Origin: Phascolarctos cinereus
Lineage: Eukaryota; Chordata; Mammalia; Diprotodontia; Phascolarctidae
Direction of reading: 5' to 3'
DNA: 64,000 nucleotides
NCBI RefSeq assembly: GCF_002099425.1
Contig: NW_018343969.1
Span: 2,070,001 to 2,134,000, forward strand
Part shown: piece after piece, positions 34,525 to 46,180 of the stretch
How positions within the stretch are numbered: the stretch's first letter is position 1
Layout of the letters: every line of letters starts with the position of its first letter
Notes under the pieces: generated by a model
Database searches by the model: none
Told to the model about the DNA's origin: nothing
The model's input: the letters and a program-made list of their open reading frames with translations, nothing else
Translations under genes and position numbers: made by a program

Positions 34525-34690
34525 CTAGGGATTCTAAGAGGAAAAAGTGAGGAGAGAGCACATTCCAGTCATAGGTGACAACCTGTACAAAGGCATGAAT
34601 AGGAGAGATTTAGTGTTGTGTGTAAGGAATAGCAAAAAGGTGATTTTGACAAAACTATAGAACAATTTATAAGGTTGGAAGTATAGGTTG
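34525..34690 (-). mobile_element. L2-related fragment
   Basis: 'ggagagagcacattccagtc', 'acctgtacaaaggcatgaat' and 'gtgttgtgtgtaaggaatag' follow the reverse L2 3' body. Confidence 0.55.
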
Positions 34691-34990
34691 GCACCAGGAT
34701 GTGAAGACTCTCGTAACCTCTTTCCTATACTACTTCAATAGTTTTGATTTCCCTGCCTGTACTTTTCCTTGTCTCCAAGCTATTCACAGAGATGCCAAAT
34801 TGATTTCCTCTAAGCGCAGGTCATAAACCATTCAGCAGCTCAAACAGATTACCTGATTGCTATTGCTGCTCTTCTTCTCCCCACCTAGACCATCATTCAT
34901 TGCAACTGTCTTCCATTCCAAAAACCTGTGCTGGATTTTTTGAATCCACAGTCCCCACACAATCCACAATTCTTTCTAATTCCATCGTGG
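34691..34990 (+). mobile_element. L2 3' body fragment
   Basis: 'tactacttcaatagttttga', 'tttcctctaagcgcaggtca' and 'attcagcagctcaaacagat' follow the same L2 3' series as 2680-2830. Confidence 0.55.
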
Positions 34991-35004
34991 AATGCAATAG
35001 TCTT

Positions 35005-35170
35005 AGTTCAATCAATCAATATTCATTAAGTGCCTATGTTCTAGGTACTTTACTAAGTGTAAAGGAATTTTACTAAAACAAGGGGTTAAAATACAATGTC
35101 CTCAATGAGCTTATCACATAATGGGGGAAGAATGCACACAAAAGGATTCTGAAAAGTGGGCAGGAGGTAA
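35005..35170 (-). mobile_element. L2/MIR-like tail fragment
   Basis: 'caatcaatattcattaagtg', 'ctaggtactttactaagtg' and 'caatgagcttatcacataat' follow the common marsupial 'caatcaataagcatttatt...gagctcacaatctaat' repeat. Confidence 0.45.
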
Positions 35171-35619
35171 GGGTTGGAGGAACAGGAGGAGAAGAAGGTA
35201 CCTGGCATGGTGGAGAAATTAGAGAAATACCCAAATAAGGCAGCTGCTGAGAAATGAGATGTCAGAGCTAAGATCTATTAAACAAATATTTGGAGCTCAT
35301 AATTCCACCTTCCAAGCAGAAAGGCAGAAGTTAGTGATGAGGTAGAGTAATGATGATGACAGGATGATGAGATTATCACAATAATGAGCTTCACAGGACA
35401 TGGTAGAGAAGTCAATCAGAGATGTCCCAAAGCAGGACAGGTAGGTGAGTCAGTTGGTGAATGAGTACAAAATTAACCCACTTATCCAGCTTGTCCCAGG
35501 CCAAACTTTACCTATATACTATTCAGTTGTCTACCTAGTCCATCTGGCTATAAGTCTGCCACTGGGTATGTCTTGCCCCACACCTCTTCAACCTCTTGCT
35601 CTAGACATTATATTCAAAT

Positions 35620-35787
35620 CAAATGTATAGTACTGACAGGATGCTTGGACCCCAGCCCCAGGACCATATCTCTCCCCAGCCCAAAGACCCTATCTCTGGC
35701 AATCAGAGATAGATAAGGTCCCTAGGCTGGGGAGAGATATGGTCCTGGGGCTGGGGTCCAAGTACCCTGTCAGCACTATTGCATTTG
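35620..35787. repeat. Near-perfect 168-nt hairpin (inverted repeat with 7-nt loop)
   Basis: The left arm 35620-35697 and right arm 35705-35787 pair around the loop ggcaatc (35698-35704). A 38-bp core (35644-35681 with its partner near 35724-35761) is fully complementary. The remainder pairs with a few mismatches and small bulges. The core is GC-rich amid AT-rich DNA. It could be a snap-back inverted duplication, a palindromic MITE, or the stem of a small-RNA precursor; sequence alone does not decide. Confidence 0.85.
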
Positions 35788-35869
35788 AAATTCCCTAGTT
35801 ATCAGTTGACTATCCCTATGACTCCTAAGACCAACATTTCTTCCATGGCCGCTGCTCTCTTATTTATAC

Positions 35870-35970
35870 TGTGCCCCACTCCACTTAGAACATAAACTCC
35901 TTGAAGGCAAAGACTATCTTTTCATATTTGTATTGCCAGCATTTTTTACATAATAAGCACTTAAATTTGT
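35870..35970 (+). mobile_element. LINE L2 3' end
   Basis: 'cttagaacataaactccttg', 'aaggcaaagactatctttt' and 'ttgccagcattttttacata' with 'ataagcacttaaatt' give an L2 tail. Confidence 0.7.
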
Positions 35971-36009
35971 TATTCATTGTTCACTCAAGATATGCCAGTG
36001 ATTCCACAT

Positions 36010-36250
36010 TATTTTGAGAATAGAAATTCCTAATTTGGGGTTTATGATTCCTAAAGGATTCATAAATATATTTTAGGTGATTAAGAACTTAGAACTTTTA
36101 GTATTTTAATAATTATATTTCACTATAATTTCCTTTGTAATCCTATGTGTTTTATTTTATTAATTTAAAATATCATTCTGAGAAGGGATCTATGGGTTTC
36201 ACCCACCACATTTCCAAAGGGTATGTGACACAAAAAATGTTAAGAACTTC
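36010..36250. mobile_element. Ancient mammalian interspersed repeat, family not named
   Basis: 'tttcctttgtaatcctatgt', 'atcattctgagaagggatct', 'ccaaagggtatgtgacac' and 'aatgttaagaacttctg' form a series I recognise as recurrent in mammalian genomes. I cannot name the family with confidence. Confidence 0.5.
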
Positions 36251-36890
36251 TGTTTTCGTAGAAAATAGAGGACTTTTAATCATTCCAGATGAGAAGACTG
36301 GAGCTGATTAGGCAATAAGAAAAAAAAAACACACAAGTCAAGAGAAACCAAGAAGAATAATTTACTTTAGTGATTGGAAGGGGCTTTGAGATAATGAAGG
36401 GATAACATTTTAAGAATAGAAGAAACCTTAATGTCTTTGAAGGTTATTGGGACAATTAAATAAGAAAAATAAATGCCTTTATAAATGTCTTTATGACTGA
36501 TTGGTTCTGTTCTGAGAGTTTTAAAGAAGAAGGAACAAGGATGGGTAAAAGGAATATAATAATGTAGAAAGGAGCAAGCATGAGGTGGACTATGCAAGAA
36601 GATTATGCAACCTGGAGGAAGGGGTGGTATGGGAGGAATGAGCATCAGATAAACCTCACTCTTACCTGAACAAGGTAAAAGAAGGGTGAATGAACACAGA
36701 TATTCACATTCAAAGAATTTGGTAGATAGATCAACCCCCACTGCTGGGGATAAGGAAGAAAATTCAAGGATAAAAAGAGAGGATAATACTGGGAAAGAAA
36801 CTGTGCCAAACAAAACAAACTTCTCTTTCAGAGGGTAAATACTGAAGAGGAAACTAAAAAAAGAAATCTATAAAAATTGCAGAGTAAGAG
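36251..36890. other. Unassigned intergenic sequence
   Basis: It holds a 148-residue minus frame (36367-36813) with no recognisable domain and low-complexity Pro/Leu stretches; not called as a gene. Confidence 0.35.
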
Positions 36891-36892
36891 AT

Positions 36893-36993
36893 GGGGTGAT
36901 TAGCAAGGAATGGCTGAACAAATTGTTACGTAAATGTGATGGAATATTTTGGTGCTATAAGAAATTATGAGACAATTTCAGAGAATCCCAGGA
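36893..36993 (+). mobile_element. L1 ORF2 3' fragment, plus strand
   Basis: 'ggaatggctgaacaaattgt', 'gtgatggaatattttggtgc' and 'aagaaattatgaga' match the end of L1 ORF2 in sense. It is the only L1 piece on the plus strand. Confidence 0.7.
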
Positions 36994-37048
36994 TGCCTTC
37001 CATCAATTATGGAAAAACATGATTGTTTATCATTTATAAATATTATTT

Positions 37049-37292
37049 GAGGCAGCTAGGTGGTGCAATGGATAGAATGTCATACATGGAGTCATCCTGA
37101 GTTCAAATCTGGTCCCAGATACATACTAGCTATGTAACCCTTGGTAAGTAATTTAACCCTGTTTGCCTCAGTTCCTCATCTGTAAAATGAGCTGGAGAAG
37201 GAAATGGCAAACCACTACAGCATCTTTGCCAAGAAAACCCCAAATAGGTCATACATTTTGTGTGGGACACGATTGGACAACAATAACAAGTA
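37049..37292 (+). mobile_element. Long-form MAR1-type SINE
   Basis: It starts 'gaggcagctaggtggtgcaa', carries the B-box-like 'gagttcaaatc', then 'atgagctggagaaggaaatg' and 'tttgccaagaaaaccccaaa'. The 3' end abuts the LTR at 37294. Confidence 0.85.
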
Positions 37293-37293
37293 C

Positions 37294-37714
37294 TGTTTAA
37301 ACCTAGCTTTATTTAGCTAGAAATTGTCTAACCCAAAGCTTATTGAAGAAGTCAGGTTGACCTCAGAGATGCTCCATGGAAGCTGGATGGCTATAGGGAA
37401 TGCTTAGATCCCATACAGGTGTTGTTTTGGGCCCACCCAAAGCTTGTATTTTGGCTTCCCCAAATAAGATTGGATGTTTATACTTAGCTGCTGACATACA
37501 TCTCAAACCACTCTTTTCTGGAACTACCTACTGCCTAAGGGCCAGTCAGGCAAATGGACTTAAGTCTTTCTCTGAACTCTATGTAATATAACCTCCCAAA
37601 GACTTGAGAAGAGCCGCACCTTTGTGGAGCAAGCCAGCTCTCTCCTTTGCCAAATGATGTAATAAAATTCTTTGTAAAACTTTTTTCAGATTTGGAGGTT
37701 TGTCCTTTCCTACA
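37294..37714 (+). mobile_element. Solo LTR of an endogenous retrovirus
   Basis: A 421-bp block with TG and CA ends. An aataaaa signal (about 37660) is followed by a short U5 ending 'ggtttgtcctttcctaca'. The flanks gtac / atac would fit a near-perfect 4-bp duplication. No internal retroviral sequence adjoins it. Fossil; family unassigned, class I is plausible. Confidence 0.55.
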
Positions 37715-37820
37715 ATACAATCAATCAAAAAGCATGTATTAAAAGCCTTCTTTTAACTCTTACCTTAGGGATTGGGGATACAATAACACAGAATAATACA
37801 ATTCCTGCTTATATTAAAAA
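37715..37820. mobile_element. L2/MIR-like tail fragment
   Basis: 'aatcaatcaaaaagcatgta', 'ggattggggatacaataa' and 'aatacaattcctgctt' match the same tail type as 35005-35170. Confidence 0.45.
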
Positions 37821-37830
37821 AAATCACCAA

Positions 37831-37917
37831 TTTCAGAATTCTCGAACACAAAGGTGCTACAGCTAAGGGTGATGGCAAGATCAAGGGCATGACGATCTTT
37901 GTATGTGACTGAGGTTG
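37831..37917 (-). repeat. Left arm of an 87-bp inverted duplication
   Basis: The reverse complement of 38877-38963 with 4 mismatches (about 95% identity). The right arm belongs to the L2 endonuclease region. Confidence 0.85.
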
Positions 37918-38269
37918 TATTCTAACAGAGGAGACGATGAGCAAATAGAAGAAGACCTCAGATCACATGTGTGCTAGTGTCTATGGCCTTCCATCTTCTG
38001 CTGGATGCATTGTATCCCTTAAGGAAAGGCTGCTTGGGGCCATGCATATTCCATCTGCCCCAAAGTAACAACTTCATCTGTGCCAACACAAGGCAATTTC
38101 CCCTTCCTGCTGCTAGCCCAATCTCTCAAACTGGGATGTGGAGAATCTCTGGAGCAAAGAAAAGCAACCCTTCCCTTGACTTCAGGCCTCTCATCTCCTA
38201 TTACGCCTATTCTTTGAGGATAGAGGAATGGAGCCCTACACTCAAAGATGAACATTTTCACAACTGTTC

Positions 38270-39180
38270 ATACCCTCCGCCTTCTAGTAACTTGGAATTG
38301 CTGTAGATCATCATCTAAACTCCATTCCATATCCCCTACCACCTGATTCGCCATTCCCATAACCCTTAATCCTCCCACCACAAATTTTCATAGGCAATCA
38401 ACTTCCCTTCAACTTAAATCTTTTCCTTTCTCATTTCTTCCATCTACTAGTTCTTAATGAGGAGGTTATGCCAATGATAATGAAACCTGGATTTCCCCCA
38501 ATGACACAGCCTCCCTGGCTACCCTTTCCGGTACTGGCTCCACCTTCACTCATTCTCTAGTCAAGGTGGGGGGGAGTTGGAATACTTGTTCCTCATTGCC
38601 ACTTCCAGGTACTCTTCCTTCCTCTATCACTCAATAATCACTGTCTTCCTTTGAGACATATCTACCACACAATCAAAATTTTGAGAACTGTTGTGGACAG
38701 ACCCACATGTTGCTCCCCTCCTTTCCTCAATAAGTTTGATACCTTGCTCACAATTTTCCTCTCCTCTAACTCCTGCCCTAATACTAAGGGACTTCAACAT
38801 ATGTGTTGATTCTCCCTCAAATACCCCAAGTACTCAGTTCCTCAATCTACTTGCCTCAGATAAGCTATACCTCCACCAACCTCAGTCACATACAAAGATC
38901 GTCATGCCCTTGATCATGCCATCACCCTCAGCTGTAGCACCTCTGTGTTCAAGAATTCTGAAATCCTTTATCTGGCCATAATCTATTGACTTTTCACCTC
39001 TTCCCCTGCCCTCCCTAATAAAACTGTACTCTTCATCCACACTGTGACTTTCAATTCCTTGGTCCCTTAATTGTCTTGCAGGACATCTCCCTTGCACTAT
39101 CCATTCTCTCCTCTTCTCCCCACTTTACTCTATGATGAATCAATTCAACTCCATACATTGCTCCTCTCTTGAATCTCTAA
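38270..39180 (+). mobile_element. LINE L2 endonuclease-domain segment
   Basis: The frame at 38691-38981 reads 'LILRDFNICVDSPSNTPSTQ', then 'FLNLLASDKLYLHQPQSHT', which fits the 'LGDFNIHVD.PSN...FLDLL....L....SATHSHGHTLDL' motif of L2-group endonucleases. The catalytic D-F-N of the GDFN motif is still visible. Upstream sequence (38270-38690) is more decayed. It carries the right arm (38877-38963) of the inverted duplication. Confidence 0.75.
38877..38963 (+). repeat. Right arm of the 87-bp inverted duplication
   Basis: Pairs with 37831-37917; spacer about 0.96 kb. Confidence 0.85.
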
Positions 39181-39202
39181 CATTATTATTATTATTATTA
39201 TT
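39181..39202. repeat. (ATT)n microsatellite
   Basis: Seven ATT units. Confidence 0.9.
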
Positions 39203-39339
39203 AACCATTTCTCACTTCTGAATCTTCAAAGAGGTTGTTTTCAATTCTATGCCTTAGTTTTCCTAGCAGTTCTCTGAGTTGTGACAATGAAAACAATTCT
39301 AATCAACATGTACTTTTGTCATGTACTTAGTTTCCCTAG

Positions 39340-39865
39340 ATTCTTCACAGGCTCAATTCCAGTTTCACTTCCTACACAAGGTCTTTTCTGATCCTCCAAG
39401 TTTTTGAAGCCCCTGCCCCTGGCACATATTACTTTGTAATGATTTCATGTGATATTTTGTACTTAATTATGTGTATTTACAGCAGCTAGGTGATGCAATG
39501 GACAAAGTGCTGGGCCTGGAGACAAGAAAGACCCATCTTCCTAAATTAAAATCTGGCTTCAGACATTAGCTGTGTGACCCTAGGTAAATCACTTAACTCT
39601 GTTTGCCTCAGTTTCCTCATCTGTAAAATGAGCTGGAGAAAGACATGGCAAACCTCTCCTTTTCTTTACCAAGAAAACTCTACATGGAGTCATGAAGAGT
39701 AGGACATAACTGAAAAGACTGAACAAAAATCTGCATTTATAGTTTCCTCCTGGCAGAATATAATTTCCTTGAATGAAAGGACTGTCACACTTTCCCCCAC
39801 TTGTATCCTCAGTATCTGCCAAGTACAGTACCTAGTATAAACTTAATAAATGAATGAGTAGGAAT
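39340..39865 (+). mobile_element. LINE L2 3' end, interrupted by a SINE
   Basis: 'cacaaggtcttttctgatcc' and 'cccctggcacatattacttt' precede the SINE. 'cttgaatgaaaggactgtc', 'ttgtatcctcagtatctgcc' and 'acttaataaatgaatgag' follow it. Confidence 0.7.
39483..39731 (+). mobile_element. Long-form MAR1-type SINE
   Basis: Target-site duplication tgtatttacag (39472-39482) / tgcatttatag (39732-39742). Head 'cagctaggtgatgcaatgga', CORE 'tgtgaccctaggtaaatcac', 3' part 'atgagctggagaaagacatg'. Confidence 0.85.
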
Positions 39866-40009
39866 TTCAGGAAAGAGAATGATAGGAAACAGATTGCTGA
39901 GTCTGGGGAAAAGCTAATACAGGTTCCTTGGGCTGCAATGGAAAATGTCTGCATTTGGAAAGGCAGATGGAAATCAGACTGCAGAGGTCTTTAAATGAAA
40001 GGGAAGAGC

Positions 40010-40085
40010 CCCATAGGATTTAGAGGTGGAAGGGAATTTAGAGATCATCTAATCCAACTCCATTTTATATATATAAGAGGAGTTC
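40010..40085 (-). mobile_element. MIR fragment
   Basis: 'ggatttagaggtggaaggga', 'agagatcatctaatccaact' match the MIR 3' region in reverse. Confidence 0.6.
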
Positions 40086-41909
40086 TCCAGTCTAGTAATA
40101 TATCCTTAGAATTGTAATTCACTGTACAAAGAGATATAGCTATGTACTGAGAAAGCAAACTCTCAACAGTTTTCCCTTAACAACTCACATTGAGCCTAAA
40201 TTTGAAGAGAAAGGAATTTTTGGTTTAGTCTGTCCAAAAGACAATTATGAGACAGTAACACCTAGGAGTAAGAGTTGAAAGTAAGTGTAGAATTATACCA
40301 TTACAGTCATTAGAAAGTACAGCAGGTAGATAATAGATCATCAGAGAGAAACTAAGCTAAATCACCTAATGGTTTAGTGTAATGTCCAAAACAATTGCTG
40401 GAAACTACTGGAAACCATGGAGAGGAAATTTACTGTTAAGGAACACAAATATTTGGGAATTTACACAGATCTTTGAAAGAGGATTGTTCGTTCTTTCATC
40501 ACTTTCTGAGCAATTTGTTTTGTTTTTTCTTGGAATTCCCCTTAAAACCATACTTCTTTAGTAGTAGTATGATCTATAGGCTTACAAGTAGATAATTGGT
40601 ACCAGTTTAGTGTAAATACTATGAAGACATTTACCTTATCTTGGATAAGGAAATATATGATCCAAGATGAATAATCAAATCCCCCAAAATGTACTGGGAC
40701 CCTTCATCAGCAATCACCAAGGTTATATATTTTTTCCTGTCCTATGTAATTCAGAGAAGTGGAGTTTATTTATAGTCAATTCTCAGATTCTCACCTCTCA
40801 AAACGTGTTTTTAAAAATGACAATAGAAAAAAATGTATTAAATATAGACATCTATTTAAGATATGGGGAAAGGAATTAAACATAGTTGTAAATACATCCT
40901 TTTAATTTAGTACTGAAACTCAAGTATTGAATTATCAAAGAATTTTTACTCCATTTATGGAGGGATATTAAAAATATAATCATAGCTTCATGTTATACAT
41001 ACACACAATGCCAAACATCTAAGTCCTTATAGACTCATCTGTTAATTTGCCTGTACAGAGTAAGAAAATGAGAACAATTCAAAGACTCAGTTTTGTCATG
41101 TACTACTTCAAAATATGATCTAAGAAATTATTATTTTGTAACCATAGGTTGCTGAGACCCAGGTTTATAGAGACTATAGTGGGCTTGTGGGTAAACAGAA
41201 AATCCTTGGGCCCAGACTGTAAAAAGACATTCTGAGAAAAGTTCTGTTCAGTAAATCTCTGTTAGGTTTCGTGGTTCCAGTGGATCTGAGAAAGGGATTT
41301 TCTTCCATTATCCATTTAAGGAAACAGAGAGGCAAGGGTCAGATACAAGCATACCATGTGAACCTGAAAACTGGAAAAGAGAGGACAGAAATGTGGCAGA
41401 GGAATGAATGTTCTGGACATAAGACCAGGGTAAACCGACAGTTGTGACAGTTAATGAAAGGAATTCCAATCAACATCTTTTCTTTTTCTCTCTTTCTTCA
41501 AATACTGCAAATCCCATCATAACTAGATCATTATTTAAAAATTTATTCTTATAAACATAGAGGGGAATATTATAGAGAGAAACCTAACCCATTACAAAAG
41601 AGACTAAGCCAATAGTTGTTTTTTTTTAACATTTTGGTAAATTGGAATATATTGGAATGTACTAATTAGATTATTCTTGAACTCAAATAAAGAAAAAAAA
41701 GAAAAGGGAGAACCTCTATAAGGAGACAAACCAGCAACAGAATGGAGTGAAGAGTGTAGGTTCAACCGAGTTGAAATGTTAATGTGTTTGTCCCTGAAAG
41801 CACGGTTTATAAGCTAGAATTACACATCCACATCCCACAAGTCTCTAAAATTAAACACGCTTTGTATAGTGGCCTAAAGGATTTTCAGAATGCATATATT
41901 GTCCTTCAT
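40086..41909. other. Unassigned intergenic sequence
   Basis: Long AT-rich stretch. I recognise no gene, repeat family or RNA, and the 70-residue frame at 40667-40879 has no domain. Confidence 0.4.
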
Positions 41910-41923
41910 AAATGGTGAAATTA

Positions 41924-42084
41924 GGGGCAGCTGGGTGGTACAGTGGATAAAGCACTGGCCCTGGAGTCTGGAGGACCTGAGTTCAAATCCAGCCTCAGAC
42001 ACATAACACTCACTAGTTGTGTGACCCTGGACAAGTCACTTAACCCCATTGCCTTATAGAAAGAGAAAAACAAACGAACAAACA
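41924..42084 (+). mobile_element. Short-form MAR1-type SINE, well preserved
   Basis: Flanked by aaatggtga (41910-41918 and 42085-42093). Head 'ggggcagctgggtggtacag', A-box-like 'gtggtacagtgg', B-box-like 'gagttcaaatcc', CORE 'gtgtgaccctggacaagtca' and an A-rich tail. It looks like the youngest SINE here judging by its match to the common series. Confidence 0.9.
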
Positions 42085-42093
42085 AAATGGTGA

Positions 42094-43914
42094 TATAAAT
42101 GATAGCTACTCTATATAGAGGCTGTGATCAGGTTGTACTTTCTTATCTGAACAAGTTTAAAGAATGAGACCTTTGTTCTAGTTTTGAAACTCTCACTTTA
42201 AAGAAGGTATAAGCATCCGTATTGATTTCTTTTTGATGGAATGTGAATGAGTACCCTTATCCACTAGTACCACACTGATGATGATATATTGTCATGGAAT
42301 TGGTGATTACCGATTGATTCTTGGCTGGTATGGATGTGAATTAATCTTTGAAAGGCAGCAGGGAGAGAATACGATATGGGAATATGAGATGACAGAATTA
42401 TAGTAAGAAAGCAAATATATTTATCCAGAATTCTCAGATGCTTCAGATATTGAATCTAGTATGGGAGAAAGATGCCAAGATGAGACGTGGAGCTCAGGGA
42501 TTCATCTTGCCTAGACCTGGAGAGGACTGAGATTAGTGCTCTACATTTCTCCTCATATGATGCTTTGTACTTAGCTGCTGCGGATAGTGGAGATTGTGAG
42601 TTGAGGGATTGACCTGACATTGCCAGAAGGTTATGGGGTAGAGACAGAATTCATACTGGTTAAGCCTATGCTACTAAGAGAGTTGGAACTCTTTGCTTCT
42701 CCCCTATTCATCAATGAAAGCTTAGCATAAAGCCAGTCATTCTCATTTAATTGCTAGATGGTTACTTCCTGCTTTCCATGTGCTCTATAAGAGCAAAGGG
42801 TGAATGACAGACATATCTATTCTTGACTACTGTAAAAAGCACAGTTCCCTGGGTAGAGCAGGTTCAGACTCAATACAGATTCTATTTAGCATTGGTCCTA
42901 CCAACTGCATATCCAAATGTGACATTATGGCTGGATGAGTCTTTGGCTTGGCTCCTCCTGGGATAGGTACTGAAGACAGCTTCTCAGAGCATTGATACTG
43001 AGCTAGCTGCAAAATCCAGCATATACTTTATTATGAGACTCCTGGATTTTGGATGGCTCACATAACTGGACTTTCAAATCTCATAAATTCAAAGCCTACA
43101 GATTAATCTCTCTCACCTAAAATGAAAGAAGAAATATTGAGTCAAAGAACTGAGGCCCAAATGTTGACCTTGAATTGGGGCAGGGGGAGGAGTTTCAAGC
43201 AAATAGCATGAGAGAAGAGATACCCAAATCCTTCAGGAGTACCTCTAGAACTCTGGCCAGACTGGAACCAGTTAGAGAATATCTGTTATGCTCCAAAGTC
43301 TCTCCAAGGCATTCCTAGTACATGTCATCATGACTCTTTCAGAAGCAGGCTCCTCAGCCTTTTCTTTGAGTGAATTATGTCAGCAGCACTTTGAGTATCT
43401 CACAAGGACCAGGCTAAGTGACCAATACTCCATTGTAGATTAAAGAGAAATGAGATAATTTTCTTCTATAGCAGATGGTGCTGTGGAGAAGGAGACCCTA
43501 AAACAAATGGGAGAGTTTTAAATTATTATTGTCCTCTCAACATAAATAGAATCATAAGGAAAAATGAGTTAAAAAAAAACTTGAAATATGGTAGGAACTG
43601 GCACCAGGACTGAATGACTTTACCTGTGCTGCAGCTGATCAACCAACTCAGAGCTGACTACTAACTACACTTAGAGAGAAATTCTAACACTAATACTGGG
43701 TTTCATCTCTACGTGAGGCATTATGCATTGCATAGAGAACAGATTTGGGTCTCTACGGGTGGGAAAGTCTTTGTATCAGTTAAGCCCTATTAAGGGAGCC
43801 TTTCAATGCCAGAAATGGCACTTGGGGAGGGATAGCAGCAAAGTAGCAAATGACTTCTTGTAAGGATAACCACAAAAAGAGTGCTTAGATTGCAAGGGAG
43901 GGGATAAGCATATG
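42094..43914. other. Unassigned intergenic sequence
   Basis: No coding frame longer than 61 residues starts here and no repeat is recognised. It is GC-richer than its neighbours between 42450 and 43400. Confidence 0.4.
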
Positions 43915-44150
43915 TATGCTGCCTAATATGTGCCAGGCTCTCTGCTAAGACTTTACATATATCATCTCATTTGGTCCTGACAACAACCCTCTAAGGTAGG
44001 TGTTATCCCCTTTTCAGAGTTGAGGAAATAGAGGTTAAGTAACCTGTACAAGGTCACACAGCTAATAAGTGTCTGAGGCTGGATTCAAAATTAGATCTTT
44101 GTGACTTCAGGCTCAAAACTGTCCACTGAGACACCTAACTGCTATGTCCT
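43915..44150 (-). mobile_element. MIR
   Basis: 'tgtgccaggctctctgctaa', 'ctgacaacaaccctctaagg', 'agttgaggaaatagaggtta' and 'ggtcacacagctaataagtg' follow MIR in reverse over its full body. Confidence 0.85.
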
Positions 44151-46064
44151 ATTTGAGACCAAGCTCTCTATAGGGACCTGAGGTACTATATCCTTGGATA
44201 CTGCATCCTGAAGAATAGAAAGTATATAAAGAGTTCCTGAATGAAGTTTCTTAGAAAGAAGAAGAGAAACCACGTGACCCTAGAGGTACAAGGGACTAAG
44301 GGATAATATTTTAAATGGTTTAGCAAATCAGGACCTTACTCTCTATTATTACACAATTCAGTACTGCACAGATGTAAAAGAAAAGGAACACTTCATTTGC
44401 AAAAGGATAACTTCAACCTTAGGGTGGCACTATACATCTGAAAGACAGTATAGGTATCTAAGGAAGTATAGCTAATAGGAAGGTAAAGAAACATCTCTCT
44501 AGAAACTCCAAAGATTTTCCCCTTTAGGAGACAGGAAACAGGATGCTTGCCTTCCGATTTAGGGGAAGCTTAACCAAAATCGCATTTGTTTTTCTTTTTA
44601 AAAGTATTACTTTAATAAGTATGTTAAGGTCAACAACAATTATCCTTTTGAGTATAGAAGATCATATTGGTCTCTGGCAGTGTTGGGGTTCACCAGTGAA
44701 GGAAAAAGAATTTCCTTCACTCTTTGTGGACTCAGGTGCTAGTCGTGTGTGTTTGTATATTCACATTTTTTTTTGCACAGTGAAATAAAGACTTCCCTGT
44801 ATTTGATGCATTTTTTTTAGCTTAAGTGCATGTATAAAGCTGAGGGTACTTTCTGTAGAGACCTAGACATAAGCTTTATTCTGATGTCTCCAGGGGGAAA
44901 CCCTGAGTCAAAAAGTGAAAGAATAATTTGTGGGAAGTGCTATAAAATTAATCCTAGTCCATGTAAACCCAGAGTTTGGAGTAATAGGCCTCAGGCTATA
45001 CCTTTCTTCCCCCCAAAAGTCCCTTGATACCAGCATTAGAGACTAAATATAAGGATAAATGGTCTCTTTGACTGATTCAGTATGATATTTATTATATTTT
45101 ATATAATATACATACATTTTTTTTAATTCACTGCTAAAGATAATGAAAAAAATATACAGACTGTGAGATACAATTCAAACTCAATTTTTGTGAGTTAATG
45201 AGAATGAAAATCCCATTTTAAGGATTTTGCCAAATTCAAATACTTCAACATTTTTCATGACATGGAAAGAGATTATTTATCAGTACCAACATAAACTCTT
45301 CTGGTTTACCTTTCTTAATTTTCAAAGCGGATATAACATTAATTATGACTGTACTAGATAGTTAATCACAAACCACCCCCCCACAAATACCAAATTTTTT
45401 ATGAATATTTTACTCTGAAAGATTAGTCAATAAATTTAGAAATAAATACATTGAGTAGATTAGATTCATGAACATTCTAGAGACTGTCTAAGTGCTGCTG
45501 CTTTATACATTTTACATTCCTTCATTAGGACCTTCAGAATTAAGTCTCAAAAATCAGTACATTTATGGTCAAAGTATTATTTAACGCATTCCCCAACTTA
45601 AAAAAAAAGTTCATAGATAAAAATATATAGGAACGTACATATGTACATATGCAGAATACATATGATATCCATGCATATATAAAATTTCTATCCTAATAGA
45701 AATGGCTACTCTGATTTTATTTAAATATGCAGAGAGCCTCACACCCTGCAGAAGCTCCACCTGGTTCAAGAAAAACAAGAGATTCCCTTTTTCTCATCAT
45801 AGGCTATCAACTTATTCCAAAATCAAATGCATTAATCCCTACCTTTGTGCACATAATCACAAATGACATAACTGAGTTTTGCAAACTTAAAGTTGAAAAA
45901 AACCTAGGTTTAAAGAAAAACACACACATACATTGCTAGTTTTTGGGTTCCTCACTGACTTTAAATATAGCCCTCTCTCATATTTAGTGAGAGATACTTT
46001 GTAACAAAAACTAAAAACAAAAAAAAAAAAATCAATAGGACAAAACTTAACCCATCAACTGAGT
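44151..46064. other. Unassigned intergenic sequence
   Basis: No repeat or gene was recognised. The frames at 44543-45027 and 45727-45939 have no domain content. Confidence 0.35.
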
Positions 46065-46180
46065 CATACATATCTATATATCTATATATCTATATATCTA
46101 TATATCTATATATCTATATATCTATATATATATATATATACACACATATATTTTATATACATATGTATGTATGTATATGA
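46065..46180. repeat. (TATATATC)n / (TA)n microsatellite
   Basis: Eight-base tatctata units grade into TA dinucleotides. Confidence 0.95.

Noticed and set aside
36367-36813. 148-residue minus-strand open frame
   Set aside because: No recognisable motif, Pro/Leu/Phe-biased, no splice or promoter context; a chance frame is the simplest reading.
41924-42084. tRNA gene suggested by A- and B-box-like motifs
   Set aside because: The boxes belong to the tRNA-like head of a MAR1-type SINE with TSDs and an A-rich tail; no cloverleaf acceptor stem closes.
42094-43914. Possible retroviral internal region, from its GC content and length
   Set aside because: No gag, pol or env motif could be read on either strand, and no LTR pair flanks it.
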